Source: Spirosoma aureum
GTDB lineage: Bacteria; Bacteroidota; Bacteroidia; Cytophagales; Spirosomataceae
Length of the DNA stretch: 64,000 nucleotides
Direction: 5' to 3'
NCBI RefSeq assembly: GCF_011604685.1
Contig: NZ_CP050063.1
Span: forward strand, 4,734,501 to 4,798,500
Within the stretch, counting starts at the first letter, position 1; each line of letters opens with the position of its first letter. A program made the position numbers and the translations under genes. The notes under the pieces are model-generated. The model was not told where the DNA came from and searched no databases. It saw only the letters and a program-made list of their open reading frames with translations. Shown here piece by piece: positions 32,831-40,227 of this stretch.

Positions 32831-34438
32831 ATGAGCATTTACAAACGTATTGGCTGGTTAAGTCGTTCTCGTTCGTATAGGTCGATCCTGTCAAGTCTCC
32901 TGCTTGGATTGATGGTGGGATGTCAGGATCTGAAAGACATTCAACAGCTTGATCCGCTGAGAGGGGTTGTGTTCAAGATCAGTTATGAACCTTCGCCCAC
33001 CACCATTCAGGGATTGGTGGTCGATGCTAAAACCGGCACTCCGCTCAGTGTACCCGTTCAGGTTACTATTTTCGGGCCCGATGCCAACCGGGTCGTTAGT
33101 TATGAGGGTGAAGCCGTCTCAACCTTTCAAAGTCCTAAAGCGGATTTATTTCTGGGACTAAAAGGCGAAGTGCCGTCGTCTTCCAAACCGGCAGAATTAA
33201 GGATTGTCGTCAGCGCAACCGGTTATATCCGTTCAAGCATTTATTTATTCATCGACAAAGCCAGACCCGAGCCCTTTTCAATCAGGCTTGTAAAAAAAAC
33301 TGACCCGCCAGCCGGCGTTGTTCTCAATCAGGAGGGTGTTGAAACAGCAACAACGGGTGTGACAAAACAGGCGAAAATAATAACGACGCCAACGAACGCA
33401 TCGATGACGAGCCGTGCAACTGTAACTATACCCGCCAATATACTCCTGACAGATGCTAAAGGGCAACCTGTTTCCGGGAATCTTTCAGCACAAATGGTCG
33501 CCTATTCAAGTCAAACGGAACTCTCGCTACGTGCTTTTCCGGGAGGGTTTACCACACGGGTAACTCGCGACGACGAGGGTAATGCGAATGTTAAAGGGAC
33601 ATTTTCGCCAATTGGGTATTTGTCCATTGAACTTACTTCGGCTAGCGGTCAGAAAGTGGCTACGCTTAGCCAACCCGTTATAGCCACGCTGGAAATCGCC
33701 GGTCAACTCAAGAATCCACAGACTGGCCAGCCGTTAAAACTGGGAGATCAACTGCCCGTATTTAGCTATAACGAGAATACAGGCGAATGGACCTACGAGC
33801 AACATGTACCACTCACGCAGGCAGTTACTGGTTTAGTAGTTTCGATTCCGGTTAGGCATTTGTCGGGCTATCACTTAGCTTTTTGGACACCATCGGGGAA
33901 TTGTGTCAAAGGAGGTCAATGGGTCCTATCGGGAAAACCGGAAGGGAAGCCCATAAAATGGGTACTCTACAATGCCAACCAGCAATATGTAAGCGACGGT
34001 TTATCATCGGAGAATACGATTACTATTCCCAGACTATCGTCTGGGACTGCTCGCCTGGACTTGTTTTCGCCCGACGGTAAGCTTGTTGGTAGTTCGATGG
34101 TTAGCGATGCATGCGGAAGTCACACTGTCTCTGTTACCTATCCACAAAACCTGATTGATCTGGACATTTCGGTGACTGCTTATTGCGAAAATAGAACTGA
34201 TATAGTCGTTTCTCCAAGCGTCTGGGTACGGTACCGGAAAGTTGGAGCCGACATTTGGCAGCAATCATTTTTGACGGCTGGACAGGGGAAACTAGTTGGT
34301 CTTGAGCCCAATACCGAGTATGAAGCCGGAGTTGACTACAATGGTTTCAACTCCGTTCGTATCAATTCCGGACAAACGTCAGGGAATCAGACTATCCGGA
34401 TCAAGCTTCCTGACACGATCAGTATCTGTCAACAGTAG
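32831..34438 (+). CDS. Large lipoprotein with carboxypeptidase-regulatory-like domain
   Basis: The 535-residue protein has a lipoprotein signal (LLLGLMVGCQD, Cys31). A carboxypeptidase-regulatory-like beta domain follows (IQGLVVDAKTGTPLSVPVQV, about 58-77). A central region contains TVTIPANILLTDAKGQPVSG and HLSGYHLAFW, like secreted Bacteroidota matrix-type proteins. The C-terminal part reads like a fibronectin-type module (VWVRYRKVGADIWQ, GLEPNTEYEAGV). It is 9 bp downstream of a barrel gene, so the two are almost certainly one operon, with barrel plus lipoprotein acting at the outer membrane. Confidence 0.75.
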   Translation: MSIYKRIGWLSRSRSYRSILSSLLLGLMVGCQDLKDIQQLDPLRGVVFKISYEPSPTTIQGLVVDAKTGTPLSVPVQVTIFGPDANRVVSYEGEAVSTFQSPKADLFLGLKGEVPSSSKPAELRIVVSATGYIRSSIYLFIDKARPEPFSIRLVKKTDPPAGVVLNQEGVETATTGVTKQAKIITTPTNASMTSRATVTIPANILLTDAKGQPVSGNLSAQMVAYSSQTELSLRAFPGGFTTRVTRDDEGNANVKGTFSPIGYLSIELTSASGQKVATLSQPVIATLEIAGQLKNPQTGQPLKLGDQLPVFSYNENTGEWTYEQHVPLTQAVTGLVVSIPVRHLSGYHLAFWTPSGNCVKGGQWVLSGKPEGKPIKWVLYNANQQYVSDGLSSENTITIPRLSSGTARLDLFSPDGKLVGSSMVSDACGSHTVSVTYPQNLIDLDISVTAYCENRTDIVVSPSVWVRYRKVGADIWQQSFLTAGQGKLVGLEPNTEYEAGVDYNGFNSVRINSGQTSGNQTIRIKLPDTISICQQ

Positions 34439-34470
34439 CGACCAGAAATGTAGCTGGAGCCTGGAAAATG

Positions 34471-34749
34471 CTATTTTTTAGCCTTCGTTTGAATCTCATC
34501 AAAGTCGGCTTTGATCCAGCGGGGTTGTCCAAGGTAACTTGGTAAAATGACAAATTGGCCCGTTCTGGTGTCGAGAATAATGGATTCCCGTTCACTTGAT
34601 ACGGCCTGGAATCGGCGCGTATCGATCTGGCCAGGTTCTGGTTGATTCGTTCCCTTAGCGGTAAAGTTCGCCAGAATCAGAACACCTATTATCGTAAGGG
34701 CTCCCAGAAAAAAGGAGCGAAGGTCCAGTGAAAAATGAATTGTTTTCAT
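34471..34749 (-). CDS. Small membrane-anchored hypothetical protein
   Basis: The 92-residue protein has a basic start (MKTIHFSLDLRSF), one membrane segment (about 14-32) and a short C-terminal domain (RRFQAVSSERESIILDTRTGQFVILPSYLG). It ends in a charged tail. The ATG at 34749 is chosen; the frame extends further upstream without support. I recall similar short proteins in Spirosoma-like genomes, but no function is known. It faces the lipoprotein gene convergently. Confidence 0.55.
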   Translation of the reverse strand: MKTIHFSLDLRSFFLGALTIIGVLILANFTAKGTNQPEPGQIDTRRFQAVSSERESIILDTRTGQFVILPSYLGQPRWIKADFDEIQTKAKK

Positions 34750-34986
34750 GAGCTGAGTCGATTTATAAATAATGGTTGTATATCCCTGACTAGTAAAACA
34801 CATGAACTTCCATTCTCTACTAGCGTTTACGACTACGTAATGAGTATAAAACAACTGGTCTCATTCTGAGCCGAACGTTTTACTGGTCAGGTCACTAGAT
34901 TAGTTAAATTCGTAGGTGACATTATACTGTTTAAGGAAAGCAACAGTTCTGTCGATGTGTATGTGATTTCCAACCTGGCGAGCTGG

Positions 34987-35634
34987 TTAGTGCGAAACTA
35001 CAATCAGTTTCCAGGAGTCAATCCGACCGGGCTCGAATACATTGCGGATCAATCGCTGATCGTTCTCGTCCTCAAAAGGGTCTCCATTCAGTAAGGCTGT
35101 TAGCAAACCAACCGGCGCGGTAATACCAATGGCTTTTAAGGTGCTTTGGCCAATCGAAGCATATTCCATAAGTAATATATGCTTCTGATTAGGGTTATTG
35201 AGGTTGACCTTAAGCGTAAGCGTTTGAATAGACGATTCAGAAGGGGATTGCAATGAGAGCGAAAAGTTATTACGAAGCCCGTTCGGCCCAGGTGAACCGA
35301 AATGATACACATCGCCCAACGATAACCAACCCAGATCAGCCTGCCGCCAGCCGTGTAATTTACCGGTCCCAATCCGGCTCAGGTGCGTTTGCAGGGAAGC
35401 TATATCATTGAAGTCCTTTATTTTCTGTTTTCGCCTGGGATCAGCGTTTAGTGATACAATGTCCGCTAAACGCTGTTGGTTTTTTTGCAGGCTATCTGGG
35501 CTAAGTTGATCGTTATGAGCCTGTTTACTAGACCATCTGACTATAGATTGACTGTCAACATATTTAGCTATGGTATAAGCCATGATGACCAGTAGACAGA
35601 CCAGCGATAGTATGTTTTGTTGAGCAGGGGTCAT
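34987..35634 (-). CDS. Hypothetical protein with N-terminal membrane segment
   Basis: The 215-residue protein has one N-terminal hydrophobic segment (about 8-25) that works as an anchor or uncleaved signal. The rest has a polar helical stretch (SPDSLQKNQQRLADIVSLN) and a beta-rich part with FSLSLQSPSESSIQTLTLKV. I do not recognise a domain. It lies beside a long stretch without genes. Start MTPAQQN at 35634 is the only plausible ATG. Confidence 0.5.
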   Translation of the reverse strand: MTPAQQNILSLVCLLVIMAYTIAKYVDSQSIVRWSSKQAHNDQLSPDSLQKNQQRLADIVSLNADPRRKQKIKDFNDIASLQTHLSRIGTGKLHGWRQADLGWLSLGDVYHFGSPGPNGLRNNFSLSLQSPSESSIQTLTLKVNLNNPNQKHILLMEYASIGQSTLKAIGITAPVGLLTALLNGDPFEDENDQRLIRNVFEPGRIDSWKLIVVSH

Positions 35635-36029
35635 GGATGAGATGTCGGTTTACCAGCTAAAGATGCTAAGTCGGACGAAACCGTTGCTTGGGGAATGTGT
35701 CAATTGCGTTATCGTCTCCTGTTGGAAAGGAAATTTGCTTCTTCCAGTGGTGTCGTAGTCGATCCCAACGGTAACTTGCCTACAGAAATGAGTGAATGAT
35801 TACGATCGATAAAACTGCTGAACTTAGAGACTACACGGCTTGATTTATCAGTATTTGCGAGTATTGGCGTGCGGAACGTTTCAAAAACCTGACTACCTCA
35901 GTTTTATAAATCACAGCTGTCCTGAATGAACAGGTTTTCAAATCGCATCGGCGAACCGTCGTTGAGGTGTCGGATTTAAGAAACGGATACAGAACAGTAA
36001 TACATCGCAAAAACGTAAACCATAAAAAT

Positions 36030-36052
36030 GCCCGGACTCACCGAATCCGGGC
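36030..36052 (+). terminator. Hairpin in the gene-poor region
   Basis: Arms GCCCGGA (36030-36036) and TCCGGGC (36046-36052) with a 9-nt loop, followed by TTTAAG. It resembles the terminator at 28131, but no gene ends upstream. Confidence 0.45.
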
Positions 36053-36467
36053 TTTAAGATCACTTTTTGTATTGAATCCTAATTGTTTAATGCAATATCG
36101 CATTTATTTGTTAAATAGAAAAATCGGTAACAAAGGGCCTTGCTTGTCACGAGCTGAATCTAATGCTCCCTATTTGCCATCGCTCAACGAAAAAAGCTAT
36201 TGGTTACCTGACCAAATCCCTACTTTTCTGCTTTTCTATACCGTTTCTAATAGTTCACTGGCCAGTCAGCAAAAACCAGGCCAGCGGACGATTAAAGTTT
36301 CCTTTGCCTTCATCTGTTTAGTATCATCATAAAGGAATCTCTGCGCAAGTGTTTTAAGTTAATCTGGCCAGAATTTACGGATAGGGGTTATGTAAAGCGA
36401 TATACGAATAAAAGTGGCCAGCCCGGCCTAAATGAACGATAGCTATACTTGGACAGATAGCATAAAA

Positions 36468-36494
36468 AACGCCGTGTCTATACGATACGGCGTT
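36468..36494 (-). terminator. Minus-strand terminator-like hairpin
   Basis: Arms AACGCCGT (36468-36475) and ACGGCGTT (36487-36494) with an 11-nt loop. On the minus strand it is followed by a run of T. It implies a minus-strand transcript from above 36500, yet no clear gene lies there. Confidence 0.5.
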
Positions 36495-37088
36495 AGTATA
36501 CTACTATCCAAATAAAGTTGTTAATGCAGAAAAAGATTACAACAATAATGCCTGCTGTTACCAGTTCAGGGCATTAGCAGAAACAAAACTCTCTTTTTAT
36601 GAATTTCCACTTCAGGTGGCATTGGAGATGAATGTAGAGGAACCTGTGATTGGGCACTATTCCTTAAGGAATTGTAGCGCTTTATATGTAAATGTTAGCA
36701 GGTTTGAGTAACATAAAGCAACTGTAGGACATGGGTAATAATAAAAGCTCGTTAAGCAGTGTGTAAACCCCATGTTTTCCTGAATTAACTGTGCCAATTG
36801 GGGTTTGCACGCGTGTTGTTTTCGTTCGCCCACCGATGAGCGAAAGTCCTGCAATGAGTAAAGATTGAAAAAATGGATGGTAAGGGGTGATTGAGTTGTG
36901 GAACTTTTTTATTAATCAGAAAGGTGTGGATAGGTAACGGAAAGCCGCTTGTTTGTTAGCTGCGTACGAAAAAGCCTGATGAACTATTGGTTAGTTGACA
37001 CATTTGTTTGCCCATCAAACAATCGTAGATGCTCTGAAACAAAGCCTTTGACCGTCACAAAATTATCATGCCCCAAAGCCCTAAACTA

Positions 37089-37110
37089 TCCCCCAACCGG
37101 GGGATTTTTT
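37089..37110 (+). terminator. Terminator/attenuator-like hairpin before the kinase gene
   Basis: TCCCCC (37089-37094) and GGGGGA (37099-37104) form a stem with a 4-nt loop and six T's after it. It lies 55 bases before the chosen ATG of the histidine kinase. It either ends transcripts from the gene-poor region or attenuates the two-component operon. An 11-bp direct repeat CCCTAAACTAT flanks it (37079-37089 and 37115-37125). Confidence 0.6.
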
Positions 37111-37164
37111 GTGTCCCTAAACTATTTTTTCTTTGCTAGTGCTTTCGGTTTTACTATTACGATC

Positions 37165-39003
37165 ATGTTGGTACGTACTTGCCTGTGCTTTCTGTTTTTA
37201 TGGGGTAGCCATACAGCTATGGCACAGCATAACCCAAGTGTATTGCGTATTGATGGCCATTTTGCAAAAAATACACTTTTTGGCCATGCAGCCTATTTTA
37301 GTGATACCTCTCAAACCGTAACAATTGAGGCTCTTTTGTCCGATAGGGCTAATCAGTATGATTTTCAGTTGGTTGATAAACAGATATTAAATATAGGATT
37401 TGCTCCCTGGGCCCATTGGGTCCGATGCCAAATCCGAAATGAAGCGAACCAGGAACAGGCGTTAGTATTTGGGGTGGATTTTGTTTATATCGACGACCTT
37501 GCCTTCTACATCGTGGATGATCAGCGAAAAGTACGCTACAGGAAGGAACATATTAGCCGTAGAACTCCGATTGTTGATCGGCCAATGGCTCACCGTATGT
37601 TTGCCTTTCCAGTGATCATAAAGCCGAACCAGACACTAACCCTTTATTGCCGAGCAATTCGTGAGAAGAGTGTATTAATGTTACCTATTACACTTTACAG
37701 CCAGCATGAATTTATAAAATACGGGTTTTCATTCGATCTGCTGATTTCGCTGGGCACCGGCATTTTGCTCATTGCGTTTTTAACTAGCTTATCGTTATTT
37801 CTGGTAACAAAAAAAAGTCTGTTATGCTATTATGCGATTTATACCGTAAGCTACGGAATTGCTTTTATGGGCATGGTAGGTATCTGGGATCACTATATGC
37901 CCAATATCCCTCTATTGGGAGAAAACACGCATTTGGTTATGTTTGGTATAGCCGGATTTGCACAATTAAATTTTACAATTGAGTTTTTGCTACTTCGGAG
38001 TCTATTGAATCGGAAATGGATTAATGGTATAAAAATTATTTCCTTACTCTCACTCTCAGCAGCCGTTTATGTATTGATCCTGCCTTTCAGTTTTACAAAC
38101 TCATCCATTATAGCTATCGTTGGCCTGGTTACAGAACTTCTCATATTAGGCCTTATTGTTTTTGGACTAATTCATCGAAAATATGAAGCCTTGATCTATT
38201 TTATTAGCTTTCTCCCCCTACTAATAAGCATTACCTGGTTTGCCATTTCGGTACTGTTTTCGGTCGATATAAGTTGGGTGTTTTTTAAGTTTGGTTATGC
38301 TATTCCATTTGTCCAGATCATCGTGTTAGGCATTGGTATTGGATTTAAATTAATTCGAGAGAAAGAAGAGTCGTTAACGGAGGTTAGTACGATACACCAG
38401 CAGTATGCCGAACAACTCCTCAACGCCCAGGAAACGGAACGACGACGTATTGCCAAAGACCTGCACGATGACATCGGCACTTCGCTTATTGCCCTGCGTG
38501 GCAAACTTCCCGCCAACAGCTCCGATGCACACAATTTCCTCGATCAGATTATTGCCGACGTACGAGCGGTGTCGCACAATCTGATGCCCGATGAATTGAT
38601 GACGCTTGGGCTGGCTGGTGCGGTAGGAGAAGCTGCACGTCGGTTAGAAGATTCATCAGGAATTAAATTTTTGTTTATAAGTGCAGGTGAAACCGTTCCG
38701 CTTTCCCAAATAGCCGAGTTGACTCTATACCGCGCTATATTGGAATTAATGAACAACGTAGTGCGCCATAGTCAGGCTACTGAGTCGGTTGTTCAGTTAG
38801 TATATCATCCTGATCTGCTGAATATTACCATAGAAGATAATGGTCGGGGATTTCCCAATAAAAACACGGGCTCAATGAATGGAATTGGGCTTAAAAGTGT
38901 AGCTTCACGTACCGAATGGTTACGAGGGCTGATGGCTGTTGACACATCGGTAGCAGGTACCACCATTCGGCTCGAAATACCGTATGACCTACACCTTCCC
39001 TGA
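37165..39003 (+). CDS. 7TMR-DISM sensor histidine kinase (NarX/LiaS type)
   Basis: The 612-residue protein has a signal peptide, a 7TMR-DISM extracellular domain (about 25-185) and seven membrane segments (about 190-395). A HisKA_3 dimerisation domain follows with ETERRRIAKDLHDDIGTSL (phospho-His434), then a HATPase domain with ELMNNVVRHS and EDNGRGFP. The frame is open up to TTG 36949, but the ATG at 37165 gives a clean signal peptide (MLVRTCLCFLFLWGSHTAMAQ). It overlaps the response regulator gene by 20 bases, so they are partners. Confidence 0.9.
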   Translation: MLVRTCLCFLFLWGSHTAMAQHNPSVLRIDGHFAKNTLFGHAAYFSDTSQTVTIEALLSDRANQYDFQLVDKQILNIGFAPWAHWVRCQIRNEANQEQALVFGVDFVYIDDLAFYIVDDQRKVRYRKEHISRRTPIVDRPMAHRMFAFPVIIKPNQTLTLYCRAIREKSVLMLPITLYSQHEFIKYGFSFDLLISLGTGILLIAFLTSLSLFLVTKKSLLCYYAIYTVSYGIAFMGMVGIWDHYMPNIPLLGENTHLVMFGIAGFAQLNFTIEFLLLRSLLNRKWINGIKIISLLSLSAAVYVLILPFSFTNSSIIAIVGLVTELLILGLIVFGLIHRKYEALIYFISFLPLLISITWFAISVLFSVDISWVFFKFGYAIPFVQIIVLGIGIGFKLIREKEESLTEVSTIHQQYAEQLLNAQETERRRIAKDLHDDIGTSLIALRGKLPANSSDAHNFLDQIIADVRAVSHNLMPDELMTLGLAGAVGEAARRLEDSSGIKFLFISAGETVPLSQIAELTLYRAILELMNNVVRHSQATESVVQLVYHPDLLNITIEDNGRGFPNKNTGSMNGIGLKSVASRTEWLRGLMAVDTSVAGTTIRLEIPYDLHLP

Positions 39004-39622
39004 ATCAATCCGCGTTCTCCTGGCTGATGATCATGCGCTTTTCAGCGATGGACTAGCCTTGCAACTCACCCAGGCAGATCCCTCAGTAACGGTCGTAGCG
39101 CAGGTTTTCCGGGGAAGTGATGTACTGCCTGCCGTCCATGAATATAGCCCGGACATCGTTTTGCTGGACATCAATCTTCCTGTTCCCAATGGCCTTGAGT
39201 GTGTCAGGCAGTTATCAGCTACCTTCCCTTCGGTTAAGACAATTATGCTGACGATGTATGGTTATCGACGGTTCATAAACGAGTGTTATGAAGCCGGCGC
39301 TGCTGCCTATCTGCTTAAACATGTTCGCGTACCGGCTATGCTCGATACCATCCGGCATGTAATGGCCGGAGAGCGTATCTTCCCGAGCCCCCCCACAACC
39401 GATCTTCATGCTGATGATAACTTTGTCGTCCGTTTCAAACTTACACCTACTGAAATCAAGATCATCAAATTACTTCGACTGGGACTCAGTAATCCACAAA
39501 TTAGCCAAAAGTTGTTCGTTGGCGTAGAAACCGTGAAATCACATCGCAAGAACATTTACCGTAAGCTGGGAATTGCCCACCTTTCAGAACTGATCAACTT
39601 TGCGCAGGAGCATGGATTGTAG
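38984..39622 (+). CDS. NarL/FixJ-family response regulator
   Basis: The 212-residue protein has a receiver domain (D15/D16, phospho-acceptor D62 in IVLLDINLP, K112 in YLLKH) and a C-terminal LuxR-type helix-turn-helix (LTPTEIKIIKLLRLGLSNPQ, then VGVETVKSHRKNIYRKLGI). It is the DNA-binding partner of the overlapping kinase. Target genes are not evident from sequence; the half-site cluster at 39714-39774 upstream of padR is a candidate. Confidence 0.95.
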   Translation: MTYTFPESIRVLLADDHALFSDGLALQLTQADPSVTVVAQVFRGSDVLPAVHEYSPDIVLLDINLPVPNGLECVRQLSATFPSVKTIMLTMYGYRRFINECYEAGAAAYLLKHVRVPAMLDTIRHVMAGERIFPSPPTTDLHADDNFVVRFKLTPTEIKIIKLLRLGLSNPQISQKLFVGVETVKSHRKNIYRKLGIAHLSELINFAQEHGL

Positions 39623-39713
39623 GTAAATAAGCGGTTAGCCGAATACTACTCATAACTTCTCGATAAGGAATCGGCTCGATTGGCAGAAGATCATTTAAAG
39701 ACTAACAGTTAGC

Positions 39714-39774
39714 TGTCCACCTGTGTCCGCTGGCTGTCCGTTTCTGGACAGACGCTACTGATCTTTTGAGGACA
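39714..39774. promoter_or_regulatory. Cluster of TGTCC/GGACA half-sites upstream of padR
   Basis: TGTCC occurs at 39714, 39724 and 39735, and its complement GGACA at 39746 and 39770. The first four are spaced 10-11 bp, one helical turn, and the 39734-39751 pair forms the inverted repeat CTGTCC-n6-GGACAG. The cluster ends about 95 bases before the padR ATG. Confidence 0.5.
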
Positions 39775-39868
39775 AATAGGGCCTCTCTACTCCCAATCGC
39801 CTTATTATCCAGATTGGCACTGGATTTGTTTTGCTTTACTACAACTAACTGTTCAGAGCGCCAATCCA

Positions 39869-40207
39869 ATGAAAAGAACCTTTCTGGGGGAGTTTGAAGA
39901 AGTGGTCCTGCTGGTGTTGGCCGCTTGTGCTGACGATGCCTATGGCGTCGTTATCTGGGAGCAGCTTCAGCAGCAGACCGGGCGTAGCATCACCATCAGT
40001 GCCGTACACGCCACGCTGTACCGACTCGAAGAAAAAGGCTATTTATCCTCGCAGCTGGGTGGTGCCACTTCTGAGCGGGGTGGCAGGCGGAAGCGCTTTT
40101 TTGCATTAACGGCTTTGGGCAGCAAAGCCCTGCTTGAGATTCAGGCCATGCGCCAGCAGTTGTGGGAGGCAATCCCAAATGGTAAACTTCAATTGATTGG
40201 TCAATAA
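39869..40207 (+). CDS. PadR-family transcriptional regulator
   Basis: The 112-residue protein is a short PadR winged helix: FEEVVLLVLAACADDAYGVVIWEQL, then SAVHATLYRLEEKGYLSSQ and GGRRKRFFALTALGSKALLE. PadR proteins are repressors that bind DNA as dimers. It lies 20 bp upstream of an FtsX-type permease gene, a pair that is frequent in Cytophagales, so it probably controls that permease. Confidence 0.93.
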   Translation: MKRTFLGEFEEVVLLVLAACADDAYGVVIWEQLQQQTGRSITISAVHATLYRLEEKGYLSSQLGGATSERGGRRKRFFALTALGSKALLEIQAMRQQLWEAIPNGKLQLIGQ

Positions 40208-40227
40208 TTCAACACCTGCCTTAACTG

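Larger units (their letters stand above)
35635..37088. other. About 1.45 kb with no convincing gene
   Basis: Short ORFs here (35967-36332 on plus, 36657-36854 on minus) have no family features, use odd amino-acid compositions and lack plausible starts. Two hairpins occur: 36030-36052 (7-bp stem, 9-nt loop) and 36468-36494 (8-bp stem with a T run on the minus strand). The region could hold decayed genes or a small RNA; nothing can be named. Confidence 0.4.

Noticed and set aside
35967..36332. 121-residue ORF in the gene-poor region
   Set aside because: GTG start, no family features, a terminator-like hairpin inside it and unusual composition.
36657..36854. 65-residue minus-strand ORF
   Set aside because: No recognisable domain; Cys/Tyr-rich stretch is unlike real small proteins; upstream context gives no support.
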